Below are positions 12,496 through 26,200 of a stretch of 64,000 bases of DNA, piece by piece; positions within the stretch are counted from its first letter, which is position 1; the number at the start of each line of letters is the position of its first letter. The DNA is from Nomia melanderi (taxonomy: Eukaryota; Arthropoda; Insecta; Hymenoptera; Halictidae), in contig NC_135008.1 in NCBI RefSeq assembly GCF_051020985.1, positions 4,712,001-4,776,000 on the forward strand, read 5' to 3'. The notes beneath the pieces were generated by a model. That model saw nothing but the letters and a program-made list of their open reading frames with translations. It was not told the DNA's origin and ran no database searches. The position numbers and the translations under genes were made by a program.

Positions 12496-15400
12496 GTTAG
12501 TTCAGGTGACGTTACGGAGTAAGGTTCGATAAGGGTCGTTGAAAGATTTCAGAGGTCTGGACTAGGTTTGATTTAGGGGTTGATGTAAGTTCACTTGATA
12601 GGCCTGTTAATTGAACGAGTCACTTTCTAAAGAGCTTTGATAATAACGCTAGGGGAGGATATTAAAGAGCATAGAATACGACACCGGAGATACAGGGAAC
12701 GATACCGATCGAACATCGCTGGAAAATGCGATTAAGAGAAATGAAATCAGTTTCCGTAAATAGCGTTGTCGTCCGGTATGCAAATGCATCGGTGTTCCGT
12801 ATAGCGCGTAGGAAAATTAGATGCAGCTTCACCTCAACGTCCTACAGCGACGAATTACGCAACCCTTTTAATTAGCCGATATTGTGCTCTAGGCCATTGA
12901 AACTGTAGCTTCGTTACAGTGTTGCAATCGTTCGGTCTTAATCTGCTCCGTTGTCTTCGCGGCGCTATCGCGTACTCAATACTTTACATAACTGGTAAAT
13001 ATAGCTTAAAAAACGAATCTCGCTTCTGTTCGTATCATCGGAGGCGATTATCGCCTAATGGCCCCAACCGAATTGACGTCGGTATTCTTTCGGAGATCGA
13101 CACCCGGGCGGTGTACCGCTTTGCAGTCTACATTTCGAAATTATCGGCTTGACTAAATTATTACATAATTATCATTTAATTACAGAGTAAACATGTTCCG
13201 AGCTTCGCGATTGATCGAACTATATCATCTTGGACCGTATTATGCAGATAAAATCAAGATAAGAATCTTTAAGCTTCCTCGGTACACAATGCACTCGTCG
13301 GCGGACGCGAAATAGTCAACAAGGAAATGTTCAATTACTCTTCCACCACACTGTAGAAAGCTTATCAATCTCCGAATGTTATTCTTGGATAGTTCAGGTT
13401 AATAGTATCATGTTCGTCGCGTGTTACGCGTTTTTTTTTATCGTCGCTGAAAGATAGAAAGTGGAAGACGAGATATTTATCCTCCTCGGCGACTACCATT
13501 TCATTCTACATCAGGCCTGCGTCTATCCGGATCCGTCGAATCGCTCTAACCGATTTCCAGCGAATTCGAGAACAATGAGCTCCCAGTTTCCTTCCGTTTC
13601 CCCCGGGATTCTTTCGAGAAATTCAAGTTCTAATAATATCCGTGCCGATGTAATCAACGGCGGCAATGATTTTCCACCGATCCCCCGTCCTATCGGAATC
13701 TCCGCGAATAATAAACCGCGGCTCGCTTTTTAGTTGCTGCGAGTGGCCCACAAAAGCATCCATTGTTCGGCGGAACGACAAGATCCACAGATTCCGCGTC
13801 GCAAACGGACTCTTCGTTACCGAACGTCCATCCGAAATACAAAGCGAGCGGGCGGAAAGGAAGTCGGAAGATGGGAGAGGGCCGGGCAAAAAAACAAGGG
13901 ATCCACAGTGAGCCCGAAAATATCTGACTTCTCGGCTCGAGACAAAGAAACATGCCTCGGAAGACGATAAGGGATCTGCGACGCTGCCGGGAACCGAGGA
14001 ATAAAAATTCTTATTGTTCCTGATCGTTTTAATCGTTTCGATCGTGCTCGAATAACATTCTTGCGTCGAATAAAGGCTCGAACAACGATTAGATTCCATT
14101 ATTCCTCGAGCTAGACGTTGCCTGGAGGGTTTAACGAGAACATTAATTACATACGCTGATATAGAATGACAAAGATAAGAAATCGTTACATTATAGCTAA
14201 CTGTTATCAGCCACAAAAACTTCGATTTCCAACTACCAGACAGTTCGATCGCAAAGCGGTGTCGTTAATATTTATGGGCAGCATTTTTTCCGAAAGTAAT
14301 TACAATAATCGAGGAGAGAGGGGCCCGTTCCTTCGGTGAATCCGTACGATATGAAACAGCTCGGTAAGAAATAAAACCGGTCGAAGTAATCGCCGGCGGC
14401 TGGAGCCTGTGTGAGTTATCGTACCGAAACGATTAGTCTATATTCAACGATATCGCACGGTCACGTAATAATAATTGCTGTATGTAATCTGTTAAGGCCA
14501 CTTACAGCCTTAACGTTTCCTCCGACCCCTTAGAACCATCGTACTTTTTAGTTTGTATACACCTTTTATGTTTGCTACGGCTTATTGTACATTTGGTAGT
14601 TTTTTCGAAATAATAGGAGCCTTCGTCCCGTTCACAACTTGCAATCGTCTTTACGGTATTACGAGAAGGGACCGTGGCAGCCATAAATCCCTGAACCCAT
14701 AAGGCCCGCGATTATTGCTGTAGATTTTCTTTGCCTATTGTTTACATCTGGTGTCCAGTCACCAGTATTTTTAACTCTCTTGCCCGTCCGTTAGCATGTG
14801 TTTCTAAGGCCAAGCGTTTCTTGCTTTTTACCTGCCACGGTCGGCGATTGCAAACGGGACGAATTAGTTATTAACTTTAGCAACTAGGAAGACTAGAAGG
14901 GAAGGGATTGTGTCTCCCTTCCACAACCATTTTCAGAGCGAAAAGGGCCAACCAGAACGTCTTCACCCCCGCGAAGACGACATTGCGGAGGTGTCGTCGA
15001 AGACGATTCTGGGAGGCCCAGGGAGTGGAGATTAGCGAGTGGAGATTAGCGAGTCGAGAATAGCAGTCGAGAATAGTCAGTCGAGAATCATAGTTGGAAA
15101 CAAATAGTCAACAAGCACATAGAGAGCATCGAACATATTTCGAGTCACTACACTGATTTTCACAAGTAAATACAGTCCACTTCACAAACCTAAAAATTCG
15201 CACAAAGTTAATTCGGCGTGCGAAGTACTAGTTTAACTACCGAACATAGTCGGTGGAAAACAAGGTACACGACATAATCAGGTCCGTCAATGAATTGATT
15301 CTTTGTATCGGCGCGACGGCGATGCTGAAGTTTTTCCGTTCCCACTGTGCACACAATGTACAAAGTCGAGAATACAGAGTAAAGATTATCCACACGTGTC

Positions 15401-18400
15401 TAATTGCGAGCCGCGGATTCCGGTCTCGTTTCCGAACCGTTCCGCGTAAAATTCGATACAATAAATAAAGATGCGATTGTCTTCTTTAACGACTCTCCGC
15501 GGGGAATCGATGAACCTTTCCAGGGAAACTTATCGTTCTCACCGTCGAACGGCCGCCATTTCTCTCGTTCGAACAGGAAGCAACCTTTTCCTATTTATCG
15601 AATATTTCCCTATTTCTACCATGATTATTCCTAATATCCTAATCGCATCATACACAATTACAATCTCACCGCTCCCCGAATGCTCTTAACGAGATTACCA
15701 AAGTGTCGCGTTAAAATGTAACCAAGTTGAATAACATCGATGCAGATTTCCGAGCGGAGAACCGAGAATACTCCGGGCGGCAAAGGGTTAAGCATCCCGT
15801 ATCGATTTAATCAGCCGCGTTTATTCGCGGACATATAAGGACGAACGTAATTCACCGTCGAACTTCCTGCCGCGAGGAACAGTCGGGAGCCGTCCGTTCG
15901 ATTTCCGAGACAACCCCGCGCGACACGCGTAACCTCGTCGGCCGCAATATGTATCGAGTGTCCGCGTCGGGGATCGCCTCGGAAAAATGGCCGAACGGTA
16001 ACAAAACGCCCGGCCCGCGGTGTACGCGCAATCGTTCGGAGTAAAGTGAGCTTGGCAACGCTGAACGAGCGGACAGAATCGTGCCAGCCGGCTGCCCACA
16101 CCGGCGCGGATCCGGCCAAAATTCTTCCAAAATTCAGCCAACTGTACGATGACTCGCACTTACCGCCGAGGTTCACCCGCTTTTTGGAATACATTCAATT
16201 CTGGACCCGATCCCCCATCCCCGGCCCACCGCGAATAACGGGACACTCGAAAATACTTGTTTAACGGTCGATCGGTATCCGCGGTTTTCAAGTAAATTGC
16301 AGCCTTCGCGATGACCGATGAACACCGTGACGCATGCCTTTCGACGGGGAATCATCGTCCCTTCGCCTCTCTTTTCACTCAGTCATCTTCGTCGCGAAAC
16401 GACGGATTTTATGGGCACGCGCATGGGAACGTGGGCAATGAATGCGCACCGCCGCGACCGGGCACTCGCCGTTCCGTTTAATCCCTTCCGCGGCCGACCA
16501 AAATGTTCACGGTCGTTGATGCTTTAATCTTCGGATTTAGTCGCTGGCGGATACTTTTTTTCATTCTCGAAGCGTAATTGATGATCGCCGGTGTCTTCGC
16601 GGGAAGATAGATTGCTTATTGGAAACGTAGAAATAAGCGCCTGCCTGTTTGTCTATGCAGAAGTTCTTCGATTGTGGGAAATTCAAAGGTTACTTTCGGT
16701 TTGACGGGCTGCTAGGGTCGGCGGGTTCGTAATTTGTTTGTCCATAGGAGAATAGTCGGACGTCTGAGTAAATTGAGATAGAATGCTTTGATACCTGCTG
16801 ATACATCTATCATTTATATACATCATCTCGTAAGAGTAGCAATCAAGAACATCGAGGATGACATGAGAACTACTGAACCTGTTCAAACGACCGGTTCCAG
16901 TTTCCTTATTTCGCAATTGTCTTAAAAACGAAGCCGAATCGTCTGTTACAATGTTTACGAAGATTACGTATTAATTATATCAAACGTTCGGTAGTTCTAC
17001 CGTCGACGTTCATTCTCAATGTATCCGTGTCTCCTATTCCGAAGATCCTTCTATTATGCTATGCTCTCAGTTTCTGGAACGGTGCTATCTGAATTACGAT
17101 GCATGTCACTCTCGCGTCCGGACAGAGCCGATCGCGGAGTTATAAATGCACAACGTTCAATTGTACAGCGGGATCGTGCGAATCGATGGAAGCCAAGAGT
17201 TTAGCGTGGCAGTGGGACTGATAGGAAGCGAATTAGGCCAGTGCCACTATTCACGAGACGCACACTCGAGCGTAGGAGCATCGCGGATAGGCGAACGCGC
17301 TAATCAAATGCGCCGATCGATTTTTTCCCAGCGATATAAAGGGAGCATCTTTCGAAGGAATCCTATGGACGGCGTCGCGGCCGATAATTGCTTTCCATAA
17401 ATTCAGCGCGTCGATTGAATACGATTCGAGATAAAAAAACGCGCGTATATTATTATTACACGCTCTACACTCGATTCTTACGTCCACCGCGCCGCGCCGC
17501 TCCTCGCCGGGCTTCAGCATGCGTGGCACGCGTGCACGAGAGTTTTAACGATCCACGCTCGGTACACACACCGAAGATAAAAGTATCAATTTCATAATGA
17601 CCGCTCGGCCGATGTGTGCTCCAACTGAAATTAAACTTGGGGGCCGCGATAATAATAATAATAATAATAATAATAAAGAAAAAAAGAAGAAGAAAACAGA
17701 AAACAGGAGAAATATCGCCGCGCGAAAGAAAGTAAAATAAAGCCGCGAGATCAAACTGGAAACTGTTTCGCGTTAATTATTGTGTAAATATTTACAGTAG
17801 ATCTCCGTGCCTCCGGTAATCCTTCCTCCGCGGCGATACACATAATTGATTCGTCTTTTGACGATACCGTAATGAGCGAGATACGCGGTATTAAAAATTA
17901 CAATTACGCTGGCAAAGTGGGTACAGCTGGTGCCGTTTTTATCGTTGCTAATCTGCCGGCCGTGTAACATCGGCTATACAATTATTTGTCCCGGGAATGA
18001 ATTACATAACATTTGCATACCATCGTGGACGAGACGCGTTAATTAATGTTCGCCGCTTTTCAGCCGAAAGAGAGGGCACTTACGTTACGAAAATGACCCA
18101 GTTAGCGGTATGAATGATCAGGGACGAGCCGCTCCTGTCATCGGATTCGAGAATCGCCACGTTTTCTTTATCAGCCGGGGCCGCTATTTTTAAACTTGGA
18201 ACGGACGGGGGATAGGGTTAGCTTGAAAATCGAGCCGATAAACGGAAGGACGCGCGGCGACGGTTTCATTTCGGACGGTCGCGGAGAAAGCTAGAACCGC
18301 CGAATGTGTTCGACGCGGAGATGATAATAGCAACAGAATGAGCCTTTTGTTGCACGATACTCGGGGTCAACAGGCGCGAATAGAATCTTGTAGACGCCCA

Positions 18401-21400
18401 CTGCGCGTTATTATCGCCTGAAAGAAAGCCACGCACAGCAAGGGTCTTTCATAAGCGCGCAAGGATAAAAGACGTTCTTCGATAAGTAACGGTTTCATGA
18501 TGCACGATTTTTGTTCCCCGGCACGGTGAGCCGCAAGAAACGTGCACAGTGTAACGTCTAATTAAATCCCCGGGTACAATGCTGAATTCATTTCTAGCCT
18601 CTCAGCCCCCACCCCCGCCCGGTTTCGCCCTCTTCCCCTGTCGCACGGTTCATTTGCGATTTCCATGGTACATTGGTCCATAGAGGATCGCTACCGTCAT
18701 ACTTTTGTTGGAATGTTTGAAATTCAAAGCAATTCTAGAGATAGAATCGAGTTATATTTAACCCTTCCCCTTCTCGCGCACCTCGGCGCAGGATCGCCAG
18801 GGTTATTTCATTCTTAATAACACGCCGGCCGAGGAAAGAAATGATGTATTCATTATGACCGTACGGTTCGCGCGTAAGTTAAGTATCCATGAACCCCGGG
18901 TGATTGATGTTAGCCGCAGAATGTTCGTATTCATTAAATTCGATTCATTCTTCGTAACACTTCTGACTTGACGTTTAATACAAGGGATTAACAAGGTATT
19001 CCGATGAAATCAATCTCGCCGCCATTCAGCGGTAACAGAATTCACCCGTAAGTTCACGTGCATTTATACGTAGAAGCCCCTATCGATTTTAGCGGCCAAT
19101 TCTTAAATCGTGCGCCGTTCGAAAGTTTTCCAGCGAAATTTTAAATCTTCCGAAATAGCGCGATGAATACGCCATTTAGAACTTCTATCAATCGACGTCT
19201 AAAATAAGAAGTCACCAGCGGGTAGCTCAATTATTCAAGCAACAAGGAATCAATCCATTTTCATCTTTCCCAGTGTCTAAAAGTTTCACGCGGAACATTT
19301 TTTCCTTTCCTCGTTCAAATTCGGTCCCTTTAACGGCTGACCCTGTGACGCCATGGGCGCACCATACGCGCCCCGCGGAACCGTATATTGCCCCAGATTC
19401 GCGTCGCCGTCAGTGTTCCGCGGTCTTTCGTCCTGAATCGCGTCCTTCAGAGCTGCGTCGCTCGCCGGAGCCCATCGCGGCGGCTGGTCACGGCACAATG
19501 CGTCCGTATCACTTATTCGTGGTCCATTTTCCCCGGCATAAAAGAGGAACGAGAGCTTCGGGCGGTTACCGGGAGGGTACACTCCGTGGGGGGAAAAAAT
19601 CCGTCGTAGTGGGAAACGATGGGGGGACGGGAAGAGAGAGGCCGAGGCGGAGAGAGAGAGAAAGGTGGTCAGGGTTGGAAGGAAAGAGAAAACCACCCCA
19701 TCACGGGAGCAAACACTCGGCCTGCCGTGATTGCACGGCCGCGACCCTATCTATTATTCACCTGGCTCCCAGCCCTGTGTACCGCGGACCACCACTACAC
19801 CATTCCGGACCGCTCGAAGCTCTCTTGCCCGCGCGCGAATAGCTCCGCGGGTTCGCGGCCGATCCACCTACGACCCAGTGGAGCAGCCGCCCTCGTTCCC
19901 CGTGCAAATGACAAGGCACGATGACCGGAGCCGCTGTCCCCCTGCGACACATTCGTAGGAACGTAATTGACCACGGTCGAACGGTGTACGTTACAGCGGA
20001 GGCGTCGCCAGCGTGCCGAACAGCGTGGCGCCTTCACCGCCTGCCTCCGGAAGGATGCAGAACACGGAGACGCAGGTACAGCAGGACGGGGCGTCCGCCC
20101 TGCACAGGGTCCTGTGCGCGGAGAGCTTCGCGGAGAAGGAACGAAGACTGTCCGAGATGATCCTGCAGCTGCAGCTGCTCAGGGAACAATTGCTGCAACA
20201 GCAAGATCAGACGAAGGTAGGATTCTTGATGTGATTGTTTATGGTGTATTAACCTCTTCGGTTGATCGGCTGATTTTAATTTGGAGTTAATGGAGATTAT
20301 ATTTTTCCTTGTGTTTTCCGTGACTTCCTGTTGCTCGATTTGCGAAAGATTCGGTACTGAAGAGGTTAAAACAGGGTTGTGATAGGGTTGGATCGAAATC
20401 TGCTACAGGGGTTTGTGGAATTAAGATTTTCTATAGATCAACGAGAACTGTTCGATATTGTGGAATGGGAAGAATGAGTTCTTGTTTGGTTTAGATTTGA
20501 AGATTTTATGGTTAACGAGAGTAGGTCAATAAGGAAGACGTTGAGATGTAGATATTTGTTATATATCTGTATCTGGATGTAAATTGTAGAAGCTCACGTA
20601 GCGAATTACCAACGCTTTGTATCTCGAAGCGATTGCGAGGGGATAACGAAAGTTTGATCGCCTTTGCATCGCGTGACTCGCGTAGATCGTGACTTTACGC
20701 GGGTCATGGATCGTCGTGAACCGGAGAAATGGATTGTCTGCGACACTGGAGTTGACGACCCAGTAACGCCGATACGAAAGCGAGGCGCACGCGATGTTGC
20801 TTTAGCCGAAGATAATCGCGATGCATGCGGGATTTATCGGTCGGTTTGTATAAATTTATGTAATAAATTTGTCGCGATCGGGAAGAGGCTGTTACTAACA
20901 TATTGCCTGTTGTTCGTAAGTTTTGCTCGCCCGATGGAACTAGCGGATTCCTTGTGATTATCTTCCATCGAACGAGTCAGGTTAACTTTCGAATATCCAA
21001 TTACTTATTCACTGTGCAACTTCAATTAGTATTTTACACGTTTAATTCTGAAATCGTACACGATCGGAACTAGCGGGCAATTCGCACGTTCCGCTCGAGT
21101 TCGAACAAATGAACCCATCCCCGGATAGAGACCGATTGAAAACGCATTCCGTGAAGGAAACTATTATCTCAGGCAATAATTTCCTCGCGCCTTATTTACG
21201 CAGGAACGGACAAGCCGCGCCGTTCCCCCCGGAGGCATGCGTCTCGACAGTCGAGCGTGTAACGCGCGAGATGTCTGAATTGCCACGCGATTCATTTCGC
21301 ATTCCTCGTAGAACCTTCCTCGGTCGACGATTTTCGTTTACGGCGCGTCGTAATTAGAACCCCTTTTTTCTCATGCCTCGAATCACAATAATTATTTAAT

Positions 21401-23175
21401 AGCGACCGCCGCAGGATTGGGGATTGTAATGCGAACATTCGTTCCCAACGACCCGAGCCCGACAAAATCTTATTCCCCCGGTTAAGGGTTTTTAAACCAG
21501 GTTCCGGATGGGATGCAAACTTTATTAAATCCGATAAAAAAGACGCGCGCCGGCGGATCCTATCTTGGACAAGTTCATGTCCTATTAGCGCCGACCATTA
21601 TGCGCCGTTTATGTCGGCGACGTATCGGGTAGTTCTACGGAACGGCCCGTGACGTTTGAACATGCTGAAATAGTAGATACCCGGACAACGATCGTTATCG
21701 TTTAATGGTGATTGAAAGAAAGAGAGTCTCGGGATCCATAAACTCTACCGGCGTTTCTTTCCTTCGCAAATTACGATTCCCCGGTATCGGGCGGCTTTGT
21801 GTCCCGCGGCGGGAATAATTGAAAACCCGTCAGGCACGACATCATTGCGAAGATCGACGGGCTACCGATCACATCGTAGGTCCACGAGCATCGATGTTCG
21901 GGTCGCCGGTAGATCTCGGCCGGGTTGCGTGAGTGTGTTTGCTTAAACGCGTCCGTAGAATTCCCGCCGCGGGGCGAATTTAGCGGGATATCACGGGAAA
22001 AGGGAACATCGGTCGTCCGCAGCACGTAAATGACCGGCATAATAACGGTAATACGCCGGGGCATTATCTGCACGCGCCCATTTTTGCGGGTAGACAGGTT
22101 TCTCCGGCGTTTCCTCGCGCCCCACCGTCAGTTGTTTCCCTTCCACGCGATGACCCGCGGTTTTCGAGGTCGCGCGAACCATCCAGTCATCGCGATACCC
22201 ACCGATACGATCGTCGCGGGGATGTCGATCCCGACCGGCGCGGTGCAGCATCCCATTGTCCGCGGAACACGCCGCGAGAGTACCGGTGATAGCCAGCTGA
22301 TCGGTTAAAGCCGCGTCTACGCTTGTCGGCGAACCCAGCTGTGCTTTCATCCTCCTCGCGACTGGAATCCGCGTTTTCTCGTAAAGAACTTTTCAAAAAT
22401 TTGAAAAGTTGCATGAAATGCAGCATAAACGAAGGGTAACTTTCTCGACCTAATACCTTCGACGCATCGTCAACCCTTCCAAACCCTGAATTTCGAGGTG
22501 AAATAATTATTAACTTCGATTGCCCTCGAATCCAGGCATTCCGATGAAAACTCTTAAATTCCTGGAGACCGAACATTTCGAAAGCTCCCCGAAAGGAGAG
22601 AATCCTCTATACAAGCGTAACAGTATCAGGAAGCTCCGCGTTCTGCGTCAAAAGCAACGCGAAATCGTTCGCGGCGAGCATCCCCCGGAACTACGATGCG
22701 CCAGAAGCCATTCAGGACAACGAAGAAGGCTTTCCGGCGGGTTGGCGAATCGTCTTGAGGAATCTCGCAGCGGGTATACCGTCGGCGGCGCGGCGTGTCG
22801 GCCCTTTCAAGGGTGGAGAACGTTTTCTCGTCGGCCATTTCATCGGCACCGAGTGAAAACGCATTTGTCGGCGGCGTTTGCGCGGCAGGCGTCTCGAGAG
22901 TTAGCTGACGTTGAAACGGAAGTGCGACCGTGAAGGAAAGAAGAGAGAAAGGGGGATAGAGGGATCGGCTGCTGAGTGCGAAAGAGAGCTAGTAGAAGTC
23001 GAAGAAGAGAGAGAGAGAACGTAGGAGGAAGGCGGTAGTCTCAGCGTTCTCCTCCTCTCTGGTCCCGGAGGGCGTATAGTAATGTTCGAGCTGGCAGACT
23101 CGGGGTCGAGTGGGGATCTCCCTCTCCTCAATTCTCCTCTCTCTCTCTTTCTTTCTCTCTCTCTCTCTCTCCCTT

Positions 23176-23214
<39 letters not shown>

Positions 23215-26200
23215 CTCTGTTCCTCTCCCCGGTGGTCTCTCCCCCGCTTCTCTTTCTCTCTTTCACCTTTCCACCTGTTATGCGACTCTATGCCATGCTG
23301 CATTGGCACAGGTGTGCGGCCACGTACTCGTTCGAACGCGCGCGCACACACTCGTCCGAGGGCTACACCTAACTCCTGTTCTTTCCTCGGCACGTTCCTT
23401 TTCTCTCCTTCTTACCTTTCCGTTCCTTCCTGTCCTCCCTCGGCACGACGCCCGTCTCTCGTCGTCTTTCTCCACGAGCAAGGCCGATCGCGTGGGCGGC
23501 GAGAGGACCACGCTCCTTCTCTCTTTCTCTCTCTCTCTCCCTCTCTCTCTCTCTCTCGAGCTGTGTGTTTCTCCCGGCCACCGTTTCTCTCTTTCCCTCG
23601 GTTGGTCTCTTCTTCCCCGAGGCGCCTCCGCGAACCTATACCTTCGGCTGCACCTGTGCAGGAGCATATTGTCACGCCCAGTGGCTCGACCGTGCAGACG
23701 CGGCGCGGTGCACTGGCCCGACCCAAAGCACTCCCGACGATTGCTCCTCTTTTATTTACGAACTGCGAGTTACACCGACGGAGGACACGCGAGCCACTCC
23801 ATTCGATATGCCATTATGCATTTTATGACGTTCCGCCGATGATATTCGATAATCGAGACACGCATGCGAGCTTATCTACTTCTGGGGAGCCGCTGGCTAC
23901 TCGCAGCGAACTGGCTGCCGACTTCGATATCATCCTGATCGTAGACGTCTCGGCAAGATTTTCCAACGTCCGATTTAATAATTGTATCGAAGATTCTCTT
24001 GGAAAATCAGATCTTTCGATCGAGAGCTAACATTAGCCGCGTTTAGCATTTTCACGTGGAAACGCTTTCTCGTGCAATGTTCAGGAGCGAACCATAGTGT
24101 CTATGGTTGGAGGGTGTCTCTCCATCTTGAACGTCGTCACGAGAGTTTCCTCCCCGAGTCGGGGGTTTTCTTTCGAAAAAATTCTTCCGCGGGACGAGCC
24201 GTTGCCTCGGGGATCAGGGCTGAAGCGATTCCGGGGTTGAAACGTCCTTGACACAGGGTACCGGAAAAGGACCCTTCAGCATGCGAACTACCTTCATTCA
24301 TCGACCCCCATTCACTGGCGCCGGCCGACCTTCCTTCTTACCTGGCCAGGCATGTTCGACCTTCGTCGTGCACAGATATTTGATGACTCTCCACCGGGAG
24401 AGTGCTGCAGGTGAGCATGAAATTTCCGCTCGCTGTACGCCTATTCCGCGCGCACGCTGTGTTGCCGCTGATTGAAGCCGGGTGCTTTGGGGAATTCAAA
24501 GCGGCCCGTTGCGAACACCACGTTTTATGCTGCCGTGGAACTAATTGCGATTGCGTTAATTACAATCGGATGATGTTGTATATTTCCTGTCGGGAGCTCG
24601 GCTAAACGCTAACGGTGGTTGCTGCCGTACGCTCTCCCGCCGGGCTATCTTTGTCAGCGGCAGCATCCTACGGATCTAGCCTGGCAAGCTGAGTCGATGA
24701 ATTGTCTGCATCTTTCCTGCGTCCGCGGAAACTGGAACGAAAGCTGTAAACGATACGGCTAACTGTTCATCCGTAATTAACAATCTTCGTGCTCCTTAGC
24801 GTTCATTGCTGGATAGATTCCACTTCGGCGAATCGATCGTCTCGCCGTCGCTGGCAAGTAAATGTAATCTAAATTCGGGTCAATTCCTGATACAGAATCG
24901 TTGGGGTGCAACTATTATTAGAGGTACTCCGATACGGAACACCGTATCTAACTTCATCTGTACCAAAGAATTCATCTCGCCGTGGAAGCCTGAAACCGTC
25001 ATCCAAAGAGCGTCAGTGGAGAGAAACGCAGGTTTCGCGTGGAAATACAAAATCCTGGAAATAACCAAATTTTAGATAAACTTCATCTCGATTAATTCAT
25101 CGCTCAAGGGGTTAACGTCGTGTCGGACGATTCGAATTTTGAAATCCTCGCGATTATTCGACGTCTTGAGCAAGCTGGAACGACATTTTCGCGCGACCGT
25201 CTCGTTATTACACGGTATGATGATCCACAAAGGCGGGACGAGAGGTCTGGTCCGCGATATGCTAGCTACGAATGCCGGGTTAGGAAGCAGGCGGAAACAA
25301 GAGGGGGGTGTATGGCGTGCGGTGTTTGGCCGGTCAGCAAGAGGGCCGGGGGCGCTTGTGCGTATGTCCATACGTTTGTCCATTTGCGTATCGGTCGGCG
25401 CTTTATGGGAATTAGCGGCGTATTGTGGGTCGCCGGTGGGCGGTCTGTGTGCACCGGTGCACGAGAAGCGTCCACGGGAACGGCCACCACACCCCCGACC
25501 ACCCGGCCGGCAGCCGAGGCTGGTTGCAGCGGCGCATAGACCTGCGGGGGATGATCGACGAGGACGGTAAACCGAAACGGAACGGGAGGAAGGGAGACGA
25601 GAGAAGGAGGGAGGAAGAGAGAGGAGGACAGAGGGTCGCGTAGACGTGCAGAAAAAGGAAAACAGGGCCGGCCAGCGGAAGGGGTGGTAAAACACGGGAA
25701 CGTCCGGGAATGGGGATGATTCCCACCCTTCCCTTTCTCCGTCCCTTTTCTCTTTCTCTCTGTGTGTGTATCGCTGTTTGTCAATATACGAGCGATATGA
25801 TCACCAAGTATAATCACCGGCGGACCGGAGAGAGCGACGAGCTTTCTGTCAATAGAATGCTACTTTGTGACCCCCCGAGCCCTCTCCAATCCCGACCGCT
25901 TATATATTGTATCAAACGTGTCCGTGCGTCCGCTATCTCTCTGGAGAATGCCGGCAATGCTCGTGAAATCCGTATCGACCGACAATACCCGCGCCCGGAG
26001 CACGGTTGGGCCACCGATACAAAAATCACCGGGCTCTGTTGCGTTAATATCGAACAAAACTGTCCAGCCCGGCGGAGGGAGATCAGTCGTCGGCTGGCTT
26101 GCCCTGGATCCCGGTGATCCGTCATCGCGTCATTGTGTCTTTGTTCGCCGCGTTTCGTGTGTGTTGTTCCGATAGACGGGCTCGAACCGTGTTGTTTCAA

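Larger units (their letters stand above)
12496..19996 (+). other. SoxD intron 1 (7.5 kb)
   Basis: Runs from donor GTTAGT to an acceptor ending TTACAG. No exon-like or protein-like reading frame was recognised. It contains a small stem-loop at 14,491-14,514, a short minisatellite at 15,022-15,088, a possible solitary piggyBac-type end (GCAAAGGGTTAA) at about 15,779-15,790, a (TAA)n run at 17,649-17,677 and GA-rich sequence near 19,650. Confidence 0.85.

Noticed and set aside
13623..14216. A 197-codon minus-strand frame in SoxD intron 1
   Set aside because: No recognisable domain, no promoter or splice support, and a length within chance for GC-rich sequence.
23110..24030. A 306-codon plus-strand frame rich in Leu-Ser
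   Set aside because: It is generated by CT microsatellites, which read Leu-Ser in this frame; the remainder has no recognisable protein sequence.
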